From Pseudorhodoplanes sinuspersici (lineage in GTDB: Bacteria > Pseudomonadota > Alphaproteobacteria > Rhizobiales > Xanthobacteraceae): a stretch of DNA of 64,000 nt. Location: positions 1,544,501-1,608,500 of the forward strand of contig NZ_CP021112.1 in NCBI RefSeq assembly GCF_002119765.1, written 5' to 3'. The translations under genes were made by a program, and so were the position numbers. How positions within the stretch are numbered: the first letter of the stretch is position 1; each line of letters opens with the position of its first letter. This document shows positions 35,131-43,472 of this stretch, one piece after another. Below the pieces are notes generated by a model. The model did no database searches. It was not told the origin of the DNA and saw only the letters and a program-made list of their open reading frames with translations.

Positions 35131-35760
35131 CTATCGTCCGATAATCATGGCACGCAGACTTTTGGGAACAAGCACTGCCAGCAGCACATGGACCACAAGA
35201 AATCCGACAATCGCGGCCATTGCGGCGAAATGCACATAGCGTGCGAAATCATAGCCGCCGAACAACGCGGTCAATGTTTGCAACTGCACCGGCTTCCAGA
35301 TCGACAAGCCCGATAGCACGGCGACGAAAGCCGCGATAATGACGCCGAGATACAGCAGCTTCTGCACGGCGTTATAGACCGACAGGTCATCATGCGAGAG
35401 CCGGAAAGTCAGGGCAGCCTTGATGTCGGCCGCAAGCTGACGCGGGCTGATGGGAAAGAACTTGCGGCGGAAGCGGCCCGTCACGATCCCAAGGACGAGG
35501 TAGACAAGCCCGTTGACCACAAACAGCCACATCGCCGCGAAATGCCAGAGCAACGCACCGGCAAGCCATCCGCCCAATGTGATTGACGGTGGAAACACGA
35601 AGGGAAACAGCGGCGAGGCGTTATAGATCTGCCAGCCTGACATGATCATCAAGATCATGGCGACCGCATTGACCCAATGCGTCACACGCACCCATAAAGG
35701 ATGAATCTGGGGACCACCCTCTTCGGCTGTTTGCCGGATTTCCGTTGTGATGACGCTCAT
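35131..35760 (-). CDS. Cytochrome b561/thiosulfate-reductase-type membrane cytochrome b
   Basis: A 209-residue integral membrane cytochrome. Four hydrophobic helices are visible, with haem-ligand histidines in the contexts LWVRVTHWVNAVAM, LLWHFAAMWLFV, RYVHFAAMAAIV and LVVHVLLAV. It directly precedes the MsrP-like gene with a 9-base gap, so the two form an operon in which this protein would pass quinol electrons to, or accept them from, the periplasmic molybdoenzyme. Confidence 0.85.
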   Translation of the reverse strand: MSVITTEIRQTAEEGGPQIHPLWVRVTHWVNAVAMILMIMSGWQIYNASPLFPFVFPPSITLGGWLAGALLWHFAAMWLFVVNGLVYLVLGIVTGRFRRKFFPISPRQLAADIKAALTFRLSHDDLSVYNAVQKLLYLGVIIAAFVAVLSGLSIWKPVQLQTLTALFGGYDFARYVHFAAMAAIVGFLVVHVLLAVLVPKSLRAMIIGR

Positions 35761-35940
35761 GGCACGAAGCTACCGGATTCGGGTTAAGGGCCCGAATTTT
35801 GCATAGGATGAGTCTCACGGCTTTTTGAGGATTGCCGCGAGCGGCGTTCGATTGCTCTTTTCGCGGCCCGCCCTTGAAGACAAAGCAAAGGCTGTTCATA
35901 AACAGCGCGTAAAATCACCCATACAGCGCGTGACGAGGAC

Positions 35941-36990
35941 ATGACGAAAACCTTTTCAGGGAATTTCTTCGAGGACTTCCGGGTCGGACAGACGATCCGC
36001 CACGCCACCCCGCGCACTGTGACCACCGGTGACGTCGCGCTCTATAATGGCTTGTTCGGCGCCCGCTTCGCCGTGCAATCCTCGGACGCTTTCGCCAAGA
36101 GCATCGGCTATCCGCAATCGCCGATCGACGACCTGCTGGTCTTTCACATCGTGTTCGGCAAAACGGTACCGGATATTTCGCTGAACGCGGTTGCCAATCT
36201 CGGTTATGCCAATTTCCGCTTTCTCGCACCGGTCTATCCCGGCGACACGCTCAATGCCGTGTCGGAAGTCATCGGGCTGAAAGAGAATTCAAACCGCAAG
36301 ACCGGCATCGTGTTCGTGCGCTCCGTCGGTTACAAGGCGGATGGTACGCAAGTGCTTGAATATGTGCGCTGGGTGATGGTGCACAAGCGTGACGCGGCCG
36401 CTCCCTCTCCCGGCGAACACATCCCGCGCCTGCCGACGGCGCTCGATGTCAATCTGCTGGGCGATGCCTGCCCGCCGATCGATAGCGGCGCATATGACAA
36501 CGTCCTTGCCGGCAGCCCGTATCGCTTTGGCGATTATAATGTCGGCGAGAAGATCGATCACATCGATGGCGTCACAGTCGAGGAAGCCGAGCATCAGATT
36601 GCGACGCGGCTTTATCAGAACACGGCGCGCATTCACTTCAACCAGTTCAATGAAGGTCAGGGCCGCTTTGGCCGTCGCCTCGTTTACGGCGGGCATGTGA
36701 TTTCGTTGGCGCGCGCGTTATCGTTTAACGGGCTTGGCAATGCGTTTCATGTCGCGGCGATCAATGGCGGCCGTCATGTCGCGCCGCTGTTTGCAGGCAA
36801 CACCGTCTTCGCGTGGTCGGAGATTTTGGCAAAGGCCGAACTGCCACGGCGCAACGATGTCGGCGCCCTGCGCGTTCGCACGATCGCGACCAAGGACAAG
36901 CCGTGCAATGACTTCCCGTTGAAGAACGGTGAGGAAGACGATCCGGCGGTGATCCTCGATCTCGATTACTGGGTGTTGATTCCAAGGTGA
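35941..36990 (+). CDS. mch: Mesaconyl-CoA hydratase (beta-methylmalyl-CoA dehydratase), MaoC family
   Basis: A 349-residue double-hot-dog hydratase of the ethylmalonyl-CoA pathway, interconverting mesaconyl-CoA and beta-methylmalyl-CoA. From memory it aligns closely with the Rhodobacter enzyme: GNFFEDFRVGQTIRHATPRT, then LLVFHIVFGKTVPDISLNA, YPGDTLNAVSEVIGL, and GRFGRRLVYGGHVISLARAL. Ribosome-binding site GAGGAC lies just before the ATG. Two ACAGCGCGT repeats 21 bases apart (35902 and 35923) sit in the leader. The CitE-like gene at 15.2 kb may serve the next pathway steps. Confidence 0.9.
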   Translation: MTKTFSGNFFEDFRVGQTIRHATPRTVTTGDVALYNGLFGARFAVQSSDAFAKSIGYPQSPIDDLLVFHIVFGKTVPDISLNAVANLGYANFRFLAPVYPGDTLNAVSEVIGLKENSNRKTGIVFVRSVGYKADGTQVLEYVRWVMVHKRDAAAPSPGEHIPRLPTALDVNLLGDACPPIDSGAYDNVLAGSPYRFGDYNVGEKIDHIDGVTVEEAEHQIATRLYQNTARIHFNQFNEGQGRFGRRLVYGGHVISLARALSFNGLGNAFHVAAINGGRHVAPLFAGNTVFAWSEILAKAELPRRNDVGALRVRTIATKDKPCNDFPLKNGEEDDPAVILDLDYWVLIPR

Positions 36991-37018
36991 TCAACACAAA
37001 GCACGATGCTAATGGACT

Positions 37019-37042
37019 CCCTCCCCCTTTCAGGGGGAGGTG
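37019..37042. repeat. Family B palindrome
   Basis: CCTCCCCCTTTCAGGGGGAGG hairpin in the 62-base gap between convergent mch and LysR genes. Confidence 0.75.
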
Positions 37043-37052
37043 AGAAGGAGAG

Positions 37053-37937
37053 CTACCCCGCCCGCATGTGCTCGACGAGCTGACGCGCGAAGGCCGACAA
37101 CGACTTCACGTCTCGCACGCAGATGGTCAGATCGCGCAGCGCCCAGGTATCGGTGAGATCGACCGCCTTGATCGCCATGCTGCGCGCGGCCCAGTTCACC
37201 GTCGTTTCCGGCACGACGCCGATGCCGGCCTTGCGTTCGACCAGACGACAGACGGCATCGAATGACCGCAACTGCACGCGAAGCTTGATCGGGCGGCCGA
37301 TGCGGCTCGCCTTGTCGGCCAGAAAGCGCTGCAGCGCGCTGGCACGGTCCAGGCCGACGAAGTCGTAGTCCAGCACATCGGCAAAAGCGATCTTCTCGCG
37401 CCGTGCCAGCGGATGGTCCGCCGACACCACCAGCACGAAGCGATCGCTGCGGAACGGAAATGTCACGAGCCTGCTCGTGTCCACCGTGCCGGCGACGATG
37501 CCGATATCGCCGACGCCTTCGGCGATCAATCCGACGATCTCGTCCGAGAGCCTTTCCTCCAGGTCAATGCTGACATGCGGATGCGCGGCCAGGAACGAGC
37601 TCAGAACATCCGGCAAAAACTCGGTCAGAGCATTGGTGTTGGACAGAATCCGGACCTGGCTGAAGAAACCGCCGGAATAGGCGCCGAGGTCCTCCCGCAG
37701 CTTCTCCGCCTGCGCAAGGATGGTCCGGGCATGCTGCAGCAGGGTCCGTCCCGCCTGCGTCGGAGTCACGCCCTGACGATTGCGAATCAGCAAAGCCGCG
37801 CCGATCGCATCCTCCATGTTGCGGATACGTGTCGAGGCGGCGGCCAGCGCCAGGTTCGCCCGGGCGGCGCCCTGCGTGATGCTGCCGGCCTCGACAACAT
37901 GCCGGAACAGACTGAGATCAGGTATATCGAAGCGCAC
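37053..37937 (-). CDS. LysR-family transcriptional regulator
   Basis: A 294-residue regulator. The N-terminal winged helix reads LSLFRHVVEAGSITQGAARANLALAAASTRIRNME, an unusually Ala-rich recognition helix. The effector domain contains ADHPLARREKIAFADV. Its start faces the sdh operon, leaving a 240-base divergent gap, so it could influence sdhCDAB or itself; it is convergent with mch. The target is not determinable from sequence. Confidence 0.86.
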   Translation of the reverse strand: MRFDIPDLSLFRHVVEAGSITQGAARANLALAAASTRIRNMEDAIGAALLIRNRQGVTPTQAGRTLLQHARTILAQAEKLREDLGAYSGGFFSQVRILSNTNALTEFLPDVLSSFLAAHPHVSIDLEERLSDEIVGLIAEGVGDIGIVAGTVDTSRLVTFPFRSDRFVLVVSADHPLARREKIAFADVLDYDFVGLDRASALQRFLADKASRIGRPIKLRVQLRSFDAVCRLVERKAGIGVVPETTVNWAARSMAIKAVDLTDTWALRDLTICVRDVKSLSAFARQLVEHMRAG

Positions 37938-38178
37938 GGGACCAATCTCGAACAGCTACAGATTGTGGCATCAGCCTTCGGAAATTACGAAGGCATCCTA
38001 CTCCAAATGCCTATTGTGCGGAATAAGTTTTGGCTTATTGGTTCGCCGTTTCCGAAATTTGACTGTCTCTAAGGCAGCCAGATCGGCGGTTTCCAGCGGC
38101 CGGACCCGTGTTTAAGGGCCAGCCCATGCTCTGGAGGCCCCGGCAAGACCCGGCCCTGGAGCCGGCTGGAGTGAACAT

Positions 38179-38589
38179 ATGGCAGACACACGCCGCACGG
38201 TCGAAAGGCCACTATCCCCGCATCTGACCATCTACCGGCCGATGCTGACCATGATGATGTCGATCGTGCATCGCATCACCGGGGCGGCCCTGTTCTTCGG
38301 CACCCTGCTCTTGTGCTGGTGGCTGCTGGCGGCGGCCTCCGGCCCGACCGCCTATTCCAAGGTCCAGGCCTTCATGGGCTCGATCATCGGCGGTCTGATC
38401 CTGTTCGGTTACACTTGGGCCCTGATTCACCACATGCTCGGCGGCATCCGTCATCTGATCTGGGACACCGGCCGCGGCTTCGGCCCGGCCGAACGCGAAT
38501 GGCTGACCCTCGCGACATTGGTCGGCTCGATCGGCCTCACCATCGTTATCTGGGTGATCGGCTACATTTTCATTGGAGGCGCCCGATGA
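38179..38589 (+). CDS. sdhC: Succinate dehydrogenase cytochrome b556 subunit
   Basis: A 136-residue membrane anchor of complex II. RPLSPHLTIYRPMLTMMMSIVHRITGAALFFG is the SdhC signature with Ser and Arg near the quinone site; HHMLGGIRHLIWDTG carries the haem-ligand His. Three transmembrane helices are visible. Its TGA overlaps the sdhD ATG by 4 bases. First gene of the operon. Confidence 0.95.
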   Translation: MADTRRTVERPLSPHLTIYRPMLTMMMSIVHRITGAALFFGTLLLCWWLLAAASGPTAYSKVQAFMGSIIGGLILFGYTWALIHHMLGGIRHLIWDTGRGFGPAEREWLTLATLVGSIGLTIVIWVIGYIFIGGAR

Positions 38590-38975
38590 GCAAGCAACCC
38601 TCCATGCGCACGCCGCTGTCGCGTGTCCGCTATCTCGGCTCGGCGAAGTCCGGCACCGACCATTTCTGGAAGCAGCGCGTATCGTCGGTCGCGCTGGTGC
38701 CGCTCACCATCGTCGTGATCTTTATCGTGATCGGCATCATGGGCCGCAATCATGCGGCGGCGACGCAGATCCTCGGCTCACCCTTCGTCGCCATCACACT
38801 GATCATGTTCGTGATCACCAGCGCCTACCACATGTGGCTCGGCATGCAGGTGATCATTGAGGATTACGTGCACAGCGATCTGAAGCTGACGCTGATCATG
38901 ATCAACACATTTTTCTGTTTCGCGGTCGGCCTGTCGTCGGTCTACGCGCTGGTGAAACTGTCATTCGGGGTTTGA
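38586..38975 (+). CDS. sdhD: Succinate dehydrogenase hydrophobic membrane anchor subunit
   Basis: A 129-residue membrane anchor. [28 protein letters not shown] is the alphaproteobacterial SdhD start; [21 protein letters not shown] contains the second haem-ligand His and the quinone-site Asp-Tyr region. Three transmembrane helices are present. It is translationally coupled to sdhC and 5 bases from the sdhA ATG. Confidence 0.94.
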   Translation: MSKQPSMRTPLSRVRYLGSAKSGTDHFWKQRVSSVALVPLTIVVIFIVIGIMGRNHAAATQILGSPFVAITLIMFVITSAYHMWLGMQVIIEDYVHSDLKLTLIMINTFFCFAVGLSSVYALVKLSFGV

Positions 38976-38980
38976 ACGTC

Positions 38981-40819
38981 ATGGATGCAACAACGAATGG
39001 CAAAGCCAATGGAAGCGCGCCGGCTGTGAACGGTCGCGCCTATCCGATCGAGGATCATACCTTCGATATCGTGGTGGTCGGCGCCGGCGGTGCCGGACTG
39101 CGCGCAGTCGTAGGTTGCGCACAGGCCGGACTGAAGACAGCCTGCATCACCAAGGTGTTCCCCACGCGTTCGCATACGGTCGCAGCACAAGGCGGCATTG
39201 CCGCCTCGCTCGGGAATATGGGTCCGGACGACTGGCGCTGGCATATGTACGACACCGTCAAAGGGTCGGACTGGCTCGGCGATCAGGACGCGATCGAATA
39301 TCTCGTCCGCAATGCACCCGAAGCTGTCTACGAGCTCGAACACTGGGGTCTGCCGTTTTCGCGCAATGACGAGGGCAAGATCTATCAGCGCCCCTTCGGC
39401 GGCATGACCACGGATTACGGCAAGGGCATCGCGCTGCGCACCTGCGCTGCCGCCGACCGCACCGGCCATGCCATGCTGCACACGCTGTATTCGCAGTCGC
39501 TGCGCTATTCGGCGGAATTCTTTATCGAATATTTCGCCATCGATCTGATCATGGACGAAGGCCGCTGCGTCGGCGTCATCGCACTGAAGCTCGATGACGG
39601 CACGGTGCACCGATTCCGGTCCAACATGACGATCCTGGCGACCGGCGGTTACGGCCGCGCTTATTTCTCGGCGACATCGGCGCATACCTGTACCGGCGAC
39701 GGCAATGCGATGGTGTTGCGTGCGGGCTTGCCGCTGCAGGATATGGAATTCGTGCAGTTCCATCCGACCGGCATTTACGGCGCCGGCTGTCTGATCACCG
39801 AAGGCGCGCGCGGCGAAGGCGGCTATCTCGTCAATTCGGAAGGCGAGCGCTTCATGGAGCGCTATGCGCCGTCGGCGAAGGACCTTGCTTCGCGCGACGT
39901 GGTCTCGCGTTCGATGACCGTCGAAATCCGCGAAGGCCGCGGCGTCGGCAAGAACAAGGACCACATCTATCTGCATCTCGATCATCTGGCGCCGGAAATC
40001 CTGCATGAGCGCCTGCCGGGCATTTCGGAATCGGCGCGCATCTTCGCCGGCGTCGATCTGACCAAGGAACCGATCCCGGTCCTTCCGACCGTGCATTACA
40101 ACATGGGCGGCATCGCCACGAACTTCCACGGCGAAGTGCTGACCAAGAAGAATGGCGATCCCGACACCGTTGTCCCCGGTTTGATGGCGATCGGCGAAGC
40201 CGCCTGCGTGTCGGTGCATGGCGCCAACCGCCTCGGCTCGAACTCGCTGATCGATCTCGTCGTGTTCGGCCGCGCTGCTGCGCTGCGCTGCGCCGAAACC
40301 ATCGAGAAGAACGGCAAGCATGCCGAACTGCCGAAAGACTCGGCCGACCTCGCCTTGAGCCGTCTCGACAAATTTCGCAACGCCTCAGGCGGCACGCCGA
40401 CGGCGGAATTGCGGTTGAGCATGCAGAAGGTGATGCAGAGCAATTGCGCGGTGTTCCGCACCGGTGCGACGCTCGATGAAGGCCACAAGCTCATTCACGC
40501 CGTCTATGCCGGTATGCCGGACATCCATGTCACCGATCGCTCGATGACCTGGAATTCGGATCTCGTCGAAACGCTCGAACTCGACAATCTGATCGCACAG
40601 GCCGTGGTGACGATGGACTCGGCGCAAAACCGCAAGGAAAGCCGCGGCTCGCATGCGCGCGAGGATTTCCCCGAACGCGACGACAAGAACTGGATGAAGC
40701 ACACGCTGTCCTGGCTAGACATGCAAACCGGCAAGGTCACGATCGATTATCGCCCGGTCCACACCTACACGATGACAAACGACATTTCGTATATCGAGCC
40801 GAAGGCTCGCGTGTACTAA
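38981..40819 (+). CDS. sdhA: Succinate dehydrogenase flavoprotein subunit
   Basis: A 612-residue subunit oxidising succinate to fumarate with covalently bound [23 protein letters not shown] is the FAD loop, [20 protein letters not shown] carries the flavinylated His, and [22 protein letters not shown] and [10 protein letters not shown] are substrate-site motifs. A TTG at 38972 overlapping the sdhD stop is an alternative start. The TAA shares one base with the ATG of the following lipoprotein gene. Confidence 0.97.
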   Translation: MDATTNGKANGSAPAVNGRAYPIEDHTFDIVVVGAGGAGLRAVVGCAQAGLKTACITKVFPTRSHTVAAQGGIAASLGNMGPDDWRWHMYDTVKGSDWLGDQDAIEYLVRNAPEAVYELEHWGLPFSRNDEGKIYQRPFGGMTTDYGKGIALRTCAAADRTGHAMLHTLYSQSLRYSAEFFIEYFAIDLIMDEGRCVGVIALKLDDGTVHRFRSNMTILATGGYGRAYFSATSAHTCTGDGNAMVLRAGLPLQDMEFVQFHPTGIYGAGCLITEGARGEGGYLVNSEGERFMERYAPSAKDLASRDVVSRSMTVEIREGRGVGKNKDHIYLHLDHLAPEILHERLPGISESARIFAGVDLTKEPIPVLPTVHYNMGGIATNFHGEVLTKKNGDPDTVVPGLMAIGEAACVSVHGANRLGSNSLIDLVVFGRAAALRCAETIEKNGKHAELPKDSADLALSRLDKFRNASGGTPTAELRLSMQKVMQSNCAVFRTGATLDEGHKLIHAVYAGMPDIHVTDRSMTWNSDLVETLELDNLIAQAVVTMDSAQNRKESRGSHAREDFPERDDKNWMKHTLSWLDMQTGKVTIDYRPVHTYTMTNDISYIEPKARVY

Positions 40820-41262
40820 TGTTTGTGCGCAGCTACATAGCAGCACTTGTTTGTGTGGGGTTAGGTGGCTGCGCCTCCAGTTCAAACATCTCCGCACAGA
40901 AGCAACGAAACTATCTTACTAAACCAGGTATTACAGCCGAGCAGTACAATAAAGACGAACAGGCTTGTGTTGACATTGCCAAGAAAGATTTCGATGCCGC
41001 GCGCGCCAAGACATATGTCTACCAGCCTGGACTCGCTGGCGCTGCAGCATCCGGCTTTGTCGGCGGCGTAGAAAGGGGGCGTCTGCGGCGCGAAGCGTTC
41101 AAGCAGACCGAGGAGTGCTTGGTGGCAAAAGGATATCGATCAGTCCCAATGACTCCGGAGCAACTTGTTATCTATGAAAACCTAGATAGCACAAACAAGG
41201 GTAAAGCCATCGCCGTTCTGGCTAGCGGCGGCGATATCAGCACACTTCAAAACGCACAGTGA
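40819..41262 (+). CDS. Small lipoprotein of unknown function inserted between sdhA and sdhB
   Basis: A 147-residue protein. A short signal peptide ends in a lipobox (VCVGLGGCASS), so the mature protein is lipid-anchored. The body contains GITAEQYNKDEQACVDIAKKDF, GAAASGFVGGVERGRLRREAFKQTEECLVAKGYR, a pattern seen in short lipoproteins with two conserved cysteines and a Gly-rich turn. The ATG overlaps the sdhA stop by one base and sdhB starts 9 bases after its stop, so it is co-translated with complex II genes. Codon and base usage is visibly more AT-rich than in sdhA or sdhB, suggesting acquisition. Confidence 0.8.
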   Translation: MFVRSYIAALVCVGLGGCASSSNISAQKQRNYLTKPGITAEQYNKDEQACVDIAKKDFDAARAKTYVYQPGLAGAAASGFVGGVERGRLRREAFKQTEECLVAKGYRSVPMTPEQLVIYENLDSTNKGKAIAVLASGGDISTLQNAQ

Positions 41263-41271
41263 ACAAAACCA

Positions 41272-42051
41272 ATGGTCGAAATCACGCTTCCCAAGAATTC
41301 GCGGCCGACTGAAGGCAAGACCTGGCCCAGCAAGCCGGGTGCGAAGAACGAACGCGAGTTTCGCGTTTATCGTTGGAACCCGGACGATGCCAATAACCCG
41401 CGGATCGATACCTATAAGGTCGATCTCGACGATTGCGGCCCGATGGTTCTCGATGCGCTCATCTGGATCAAGTCGAAGATCGATCCGACGCTGACCTTCC
41501 GCCGCTCTTGCCGCGAAGGCGTGTGTGGCTCCTGCGCGATGAATATCGATGGTGTCAACACGCTCGCCTGCACACGCGGCATGGACGAGATCAAGGGCGC
41601 GGTGAAAATCTATCCGCTGCCGCATCAGCCGGTGGTGAAGGACCTCGTGCCCGACCTCACCAACTTCTACACCCAATATGCGTCGACCGAACCGTGGCTG
41701 AAAACCACGACGCCGATGCCGCAAAAGGAGTGGAAGCAGAGCGAAGACGACCGCAAGAAGCTCGACGGTCTCTACGAGTGCATTCTCTGTGCCTGCTGCA
41801 CCACCTCCTGCCCGAGCTATTGGTGGAACGGCGACCGCTATCTCGGCCCGGCCGCCTTGCTGCAGGCCGGCCGCTGGCTGAAGGATTCGCGCGACGAAGC
41901 CACCGGTGAACGGCTCGACTTCCTCGAAGATCCATTCCGGCTCTATCGCTGCCACACCATCCTGAACTGCTCGAAGGCCTGCCCGAAGGGCCTCAATCCG
42001 GCGAAGGAAATCGCCGACATCAAGAAGATGATGGTTGAACGACAGGTTTAA
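41272..42051 (+). CDS. sdhB: Succinate dehydrogenase iron-sulfur subunit
   Basis: A 259-residue subunit carrying electrons from SdhA to the quinone. Three clusters are visible: [21 protein letters not shown] for 2Fe-2[16 protein letters not shown] for 4Fe-4S, and [17 protein letters not shown] for 3Fe-4S. It ends the operon; the downstream 110 bases contain no obvious terminator before the convergent secretion genes. Confidence 0.97.
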   Translation: MVEITLPKNSRPTEGKTWPSKPGAKNEREFRVYRWNPDDANNPRIDTYKVDLDDCGPMVLDALIWIKSKIDPTLTFRRSCREGVCGSCAMNIDGVNTLACTRGMDEIKGAVKIYPLPHQPVVKDLVPDLTNFYTQYASTEPWLKTTTPMPQKEWKQSEDDRKKLDGLYECILCACCTTSCPSYWWNGDRYLGPAALLQAGRWLKDSRDEATGERLDFLEDPFRLYRCHTILNCSKACPKGLNPAKEIADIKKMMVERQV

Positions 42052-42161
42052 CCGCCTCTATCGAAAGCGAACGTCACTCAGTTGGCAGCTGGTATCGGTG
42101 ATCCATGATGCGCCGCCGCGGCACACCTTGGGTCTCAATGGCCAATGCGGATCCAAGCGCG

Positions 42162-43472
42162 CTACTCTTCGCGAAATGCGCGCATAATTTGATCTCTGAA
42201 TGGCTTGATAAGATACGAGATGACGGTCCGCTCGTCAGTCTGAATGAAGGCTTCGGCTGGCATCCCGGGAACAAGCGTCAGCTTGGCAAGACGTGACAGT
42301 TCCTCGGCAGAAACTGTGATGCGAACCAGATAATGGGAAACGCCAGTGCGCTGATCCTGCGTCAGATCGGCAGCAATATGATTGACGCTCCCGTTCAGTT
42401 CCGGAGTGGTTCGTTGGTTAAAGGCTGACAACCTCACAACGACCGGCTGGCCGAGTTGTATCTGATCGATGTCCTGCGGCAGGATTTGAGATTCCAGCGC
42501 AAGTTTGTCCCGCTCTGGCACGATCAGCATGATCGTGTCGGCGGCCGAGACGACACCACCGATGGTGTGAACATTCAGCTCATGCACCACGCCATCTTGC
42601 GGCGCAATAATATCGATGCGCTTGAGCTGGTCTTCCGCGGAAGCCTTGCGCTCGACATATTCCGCGATCTGTCCTTCGACTTCGCGTAGTCCGCTCGCCA
42701 CTTCACTACGCAGGTCTTGATCAATCTGAAGGATCTGAAGCCGTGTTTCGGATATTTTTCCTGCCGATTGCGCTTGCGCCTCGATCAAGCGCCCACGATC
42801 ACCATCCAGGTTAGCTGCTTCGCGCTCCAAAGCCATCATTCGCTGGATCGACACAAGACCTTTCTGGAAGAGCTCGCGCAGGCCCTTCAATTCACTCTCG
42901 ATCAAAGAGATCGTTCGTACTCTTGCTTCTTCCTGTGCCGCAAGACCACGGACCTCCTTTTCATATTGCACAATGCGCTCACGGATCTGCGCCTTCTGGC
43001 CGGAGCGAGCTTCGCGGCGCAACTCGAACAACTTGCGCTCACCCGCGATAAGCTGTGCGATTTCCGGCTCACCGACGCGCGATGCCAGTTTGGCTGGAAA
43101 GGCGATACCCTCTGCATCGTCGCGCTCAGCCTCAAGTCGCGCCTTTCGGGCAGCGAACTCATCCAGCCTTTTGGTGACCATGGCCAAATTGGCGCGCGTC
43201 TGAGTAGCGTCGAGACGCATCACGACTTTACCGGCGGTCACTCGCTGTCCGTTACGCACCGCAATTTCACCGACCACTCCGCCAGTTGGATGCTGAACCT
43301 TTTTGACATTGGAATCGACGACGAAATGCCCCGTCGCGACCACAGCGCCGGCAATATTGGTGGCAGCCGACCATCCACCAATTCCCACGACGAGAAATAA
43401 GCTCGCGAGGCCGGCAACAACCAGATGGCGCCGAATGGAGAGCGAGACGATAGCAACATCAGTGTTTGGCAT
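42162..43472 (-). CDS. Type I secretion periplasmic adaptor (HlyD/PrtE/HasE-like)
   Basis: A 436-residue membrane-fusion protein linking the ABC exporter to an outer-membrane tunnel. The ATG at 43470-43472 gives an N-terminal transmembrane helix (residues about 19-40). Then follow a biotinyl-lipoyl-like half (HPTGGVVGEIAVRNGQRVTAGKVVMRLD), a long coiled coil (about 95-290) and the returning half ending in IIAPQDGVVHELNVHTIGGVV. It overlaps the ABC gene by 14 bases. Orthology with HasE is inferred from the neighbours. No TolC-type gene is in the window. Confidence 0.9.
   Translation of the reverse strand: MPNTDVAIVSLSIRRHLVVAGLASLFLVVGIGGWSAATNIAGAVVATGHFVVDSNVKKVQHPTGGVVGEIAVRNGQRVTAGKVVMRLDATQTRANLAMVTKRLDEFAARKARLEAERDDAEGIAFPAKLASRVGEPEIAQLIAGERKLFELRREARSGQKAQIRERIVQYEKEVRGLAAQEEARVRTISLIESELKGLRELFQKGLVSIQRMMALEREAANLDGDRGRLIEAQAQSAGKISETRLQILQIDQDLRSEVASGLREVEGQIAEYVERKASAEDQLKRIDIIAPQDGVVHELNVHTIGGVVSAADTIMLIVPERDKLALESQILPQDIDQIQLGQPVVVRLSAFNQRTTPELNGSVNHIAADLTQDQRTGVSHYLVRITVSAEELSRLAKLTLVPGMPAEAFIQTDERTVISYLIKPFRDQIMRAFREE

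Noticed and set aside
38942-40321. 459-codon open frame on the minus strand opposite sdhA
   Set aside because: It lies entirely antisense to sdhA, which has complete motifs; the translation is His/Arg/Asp-rich with no domain, typical of a mirror frame in GC-rich DNA.
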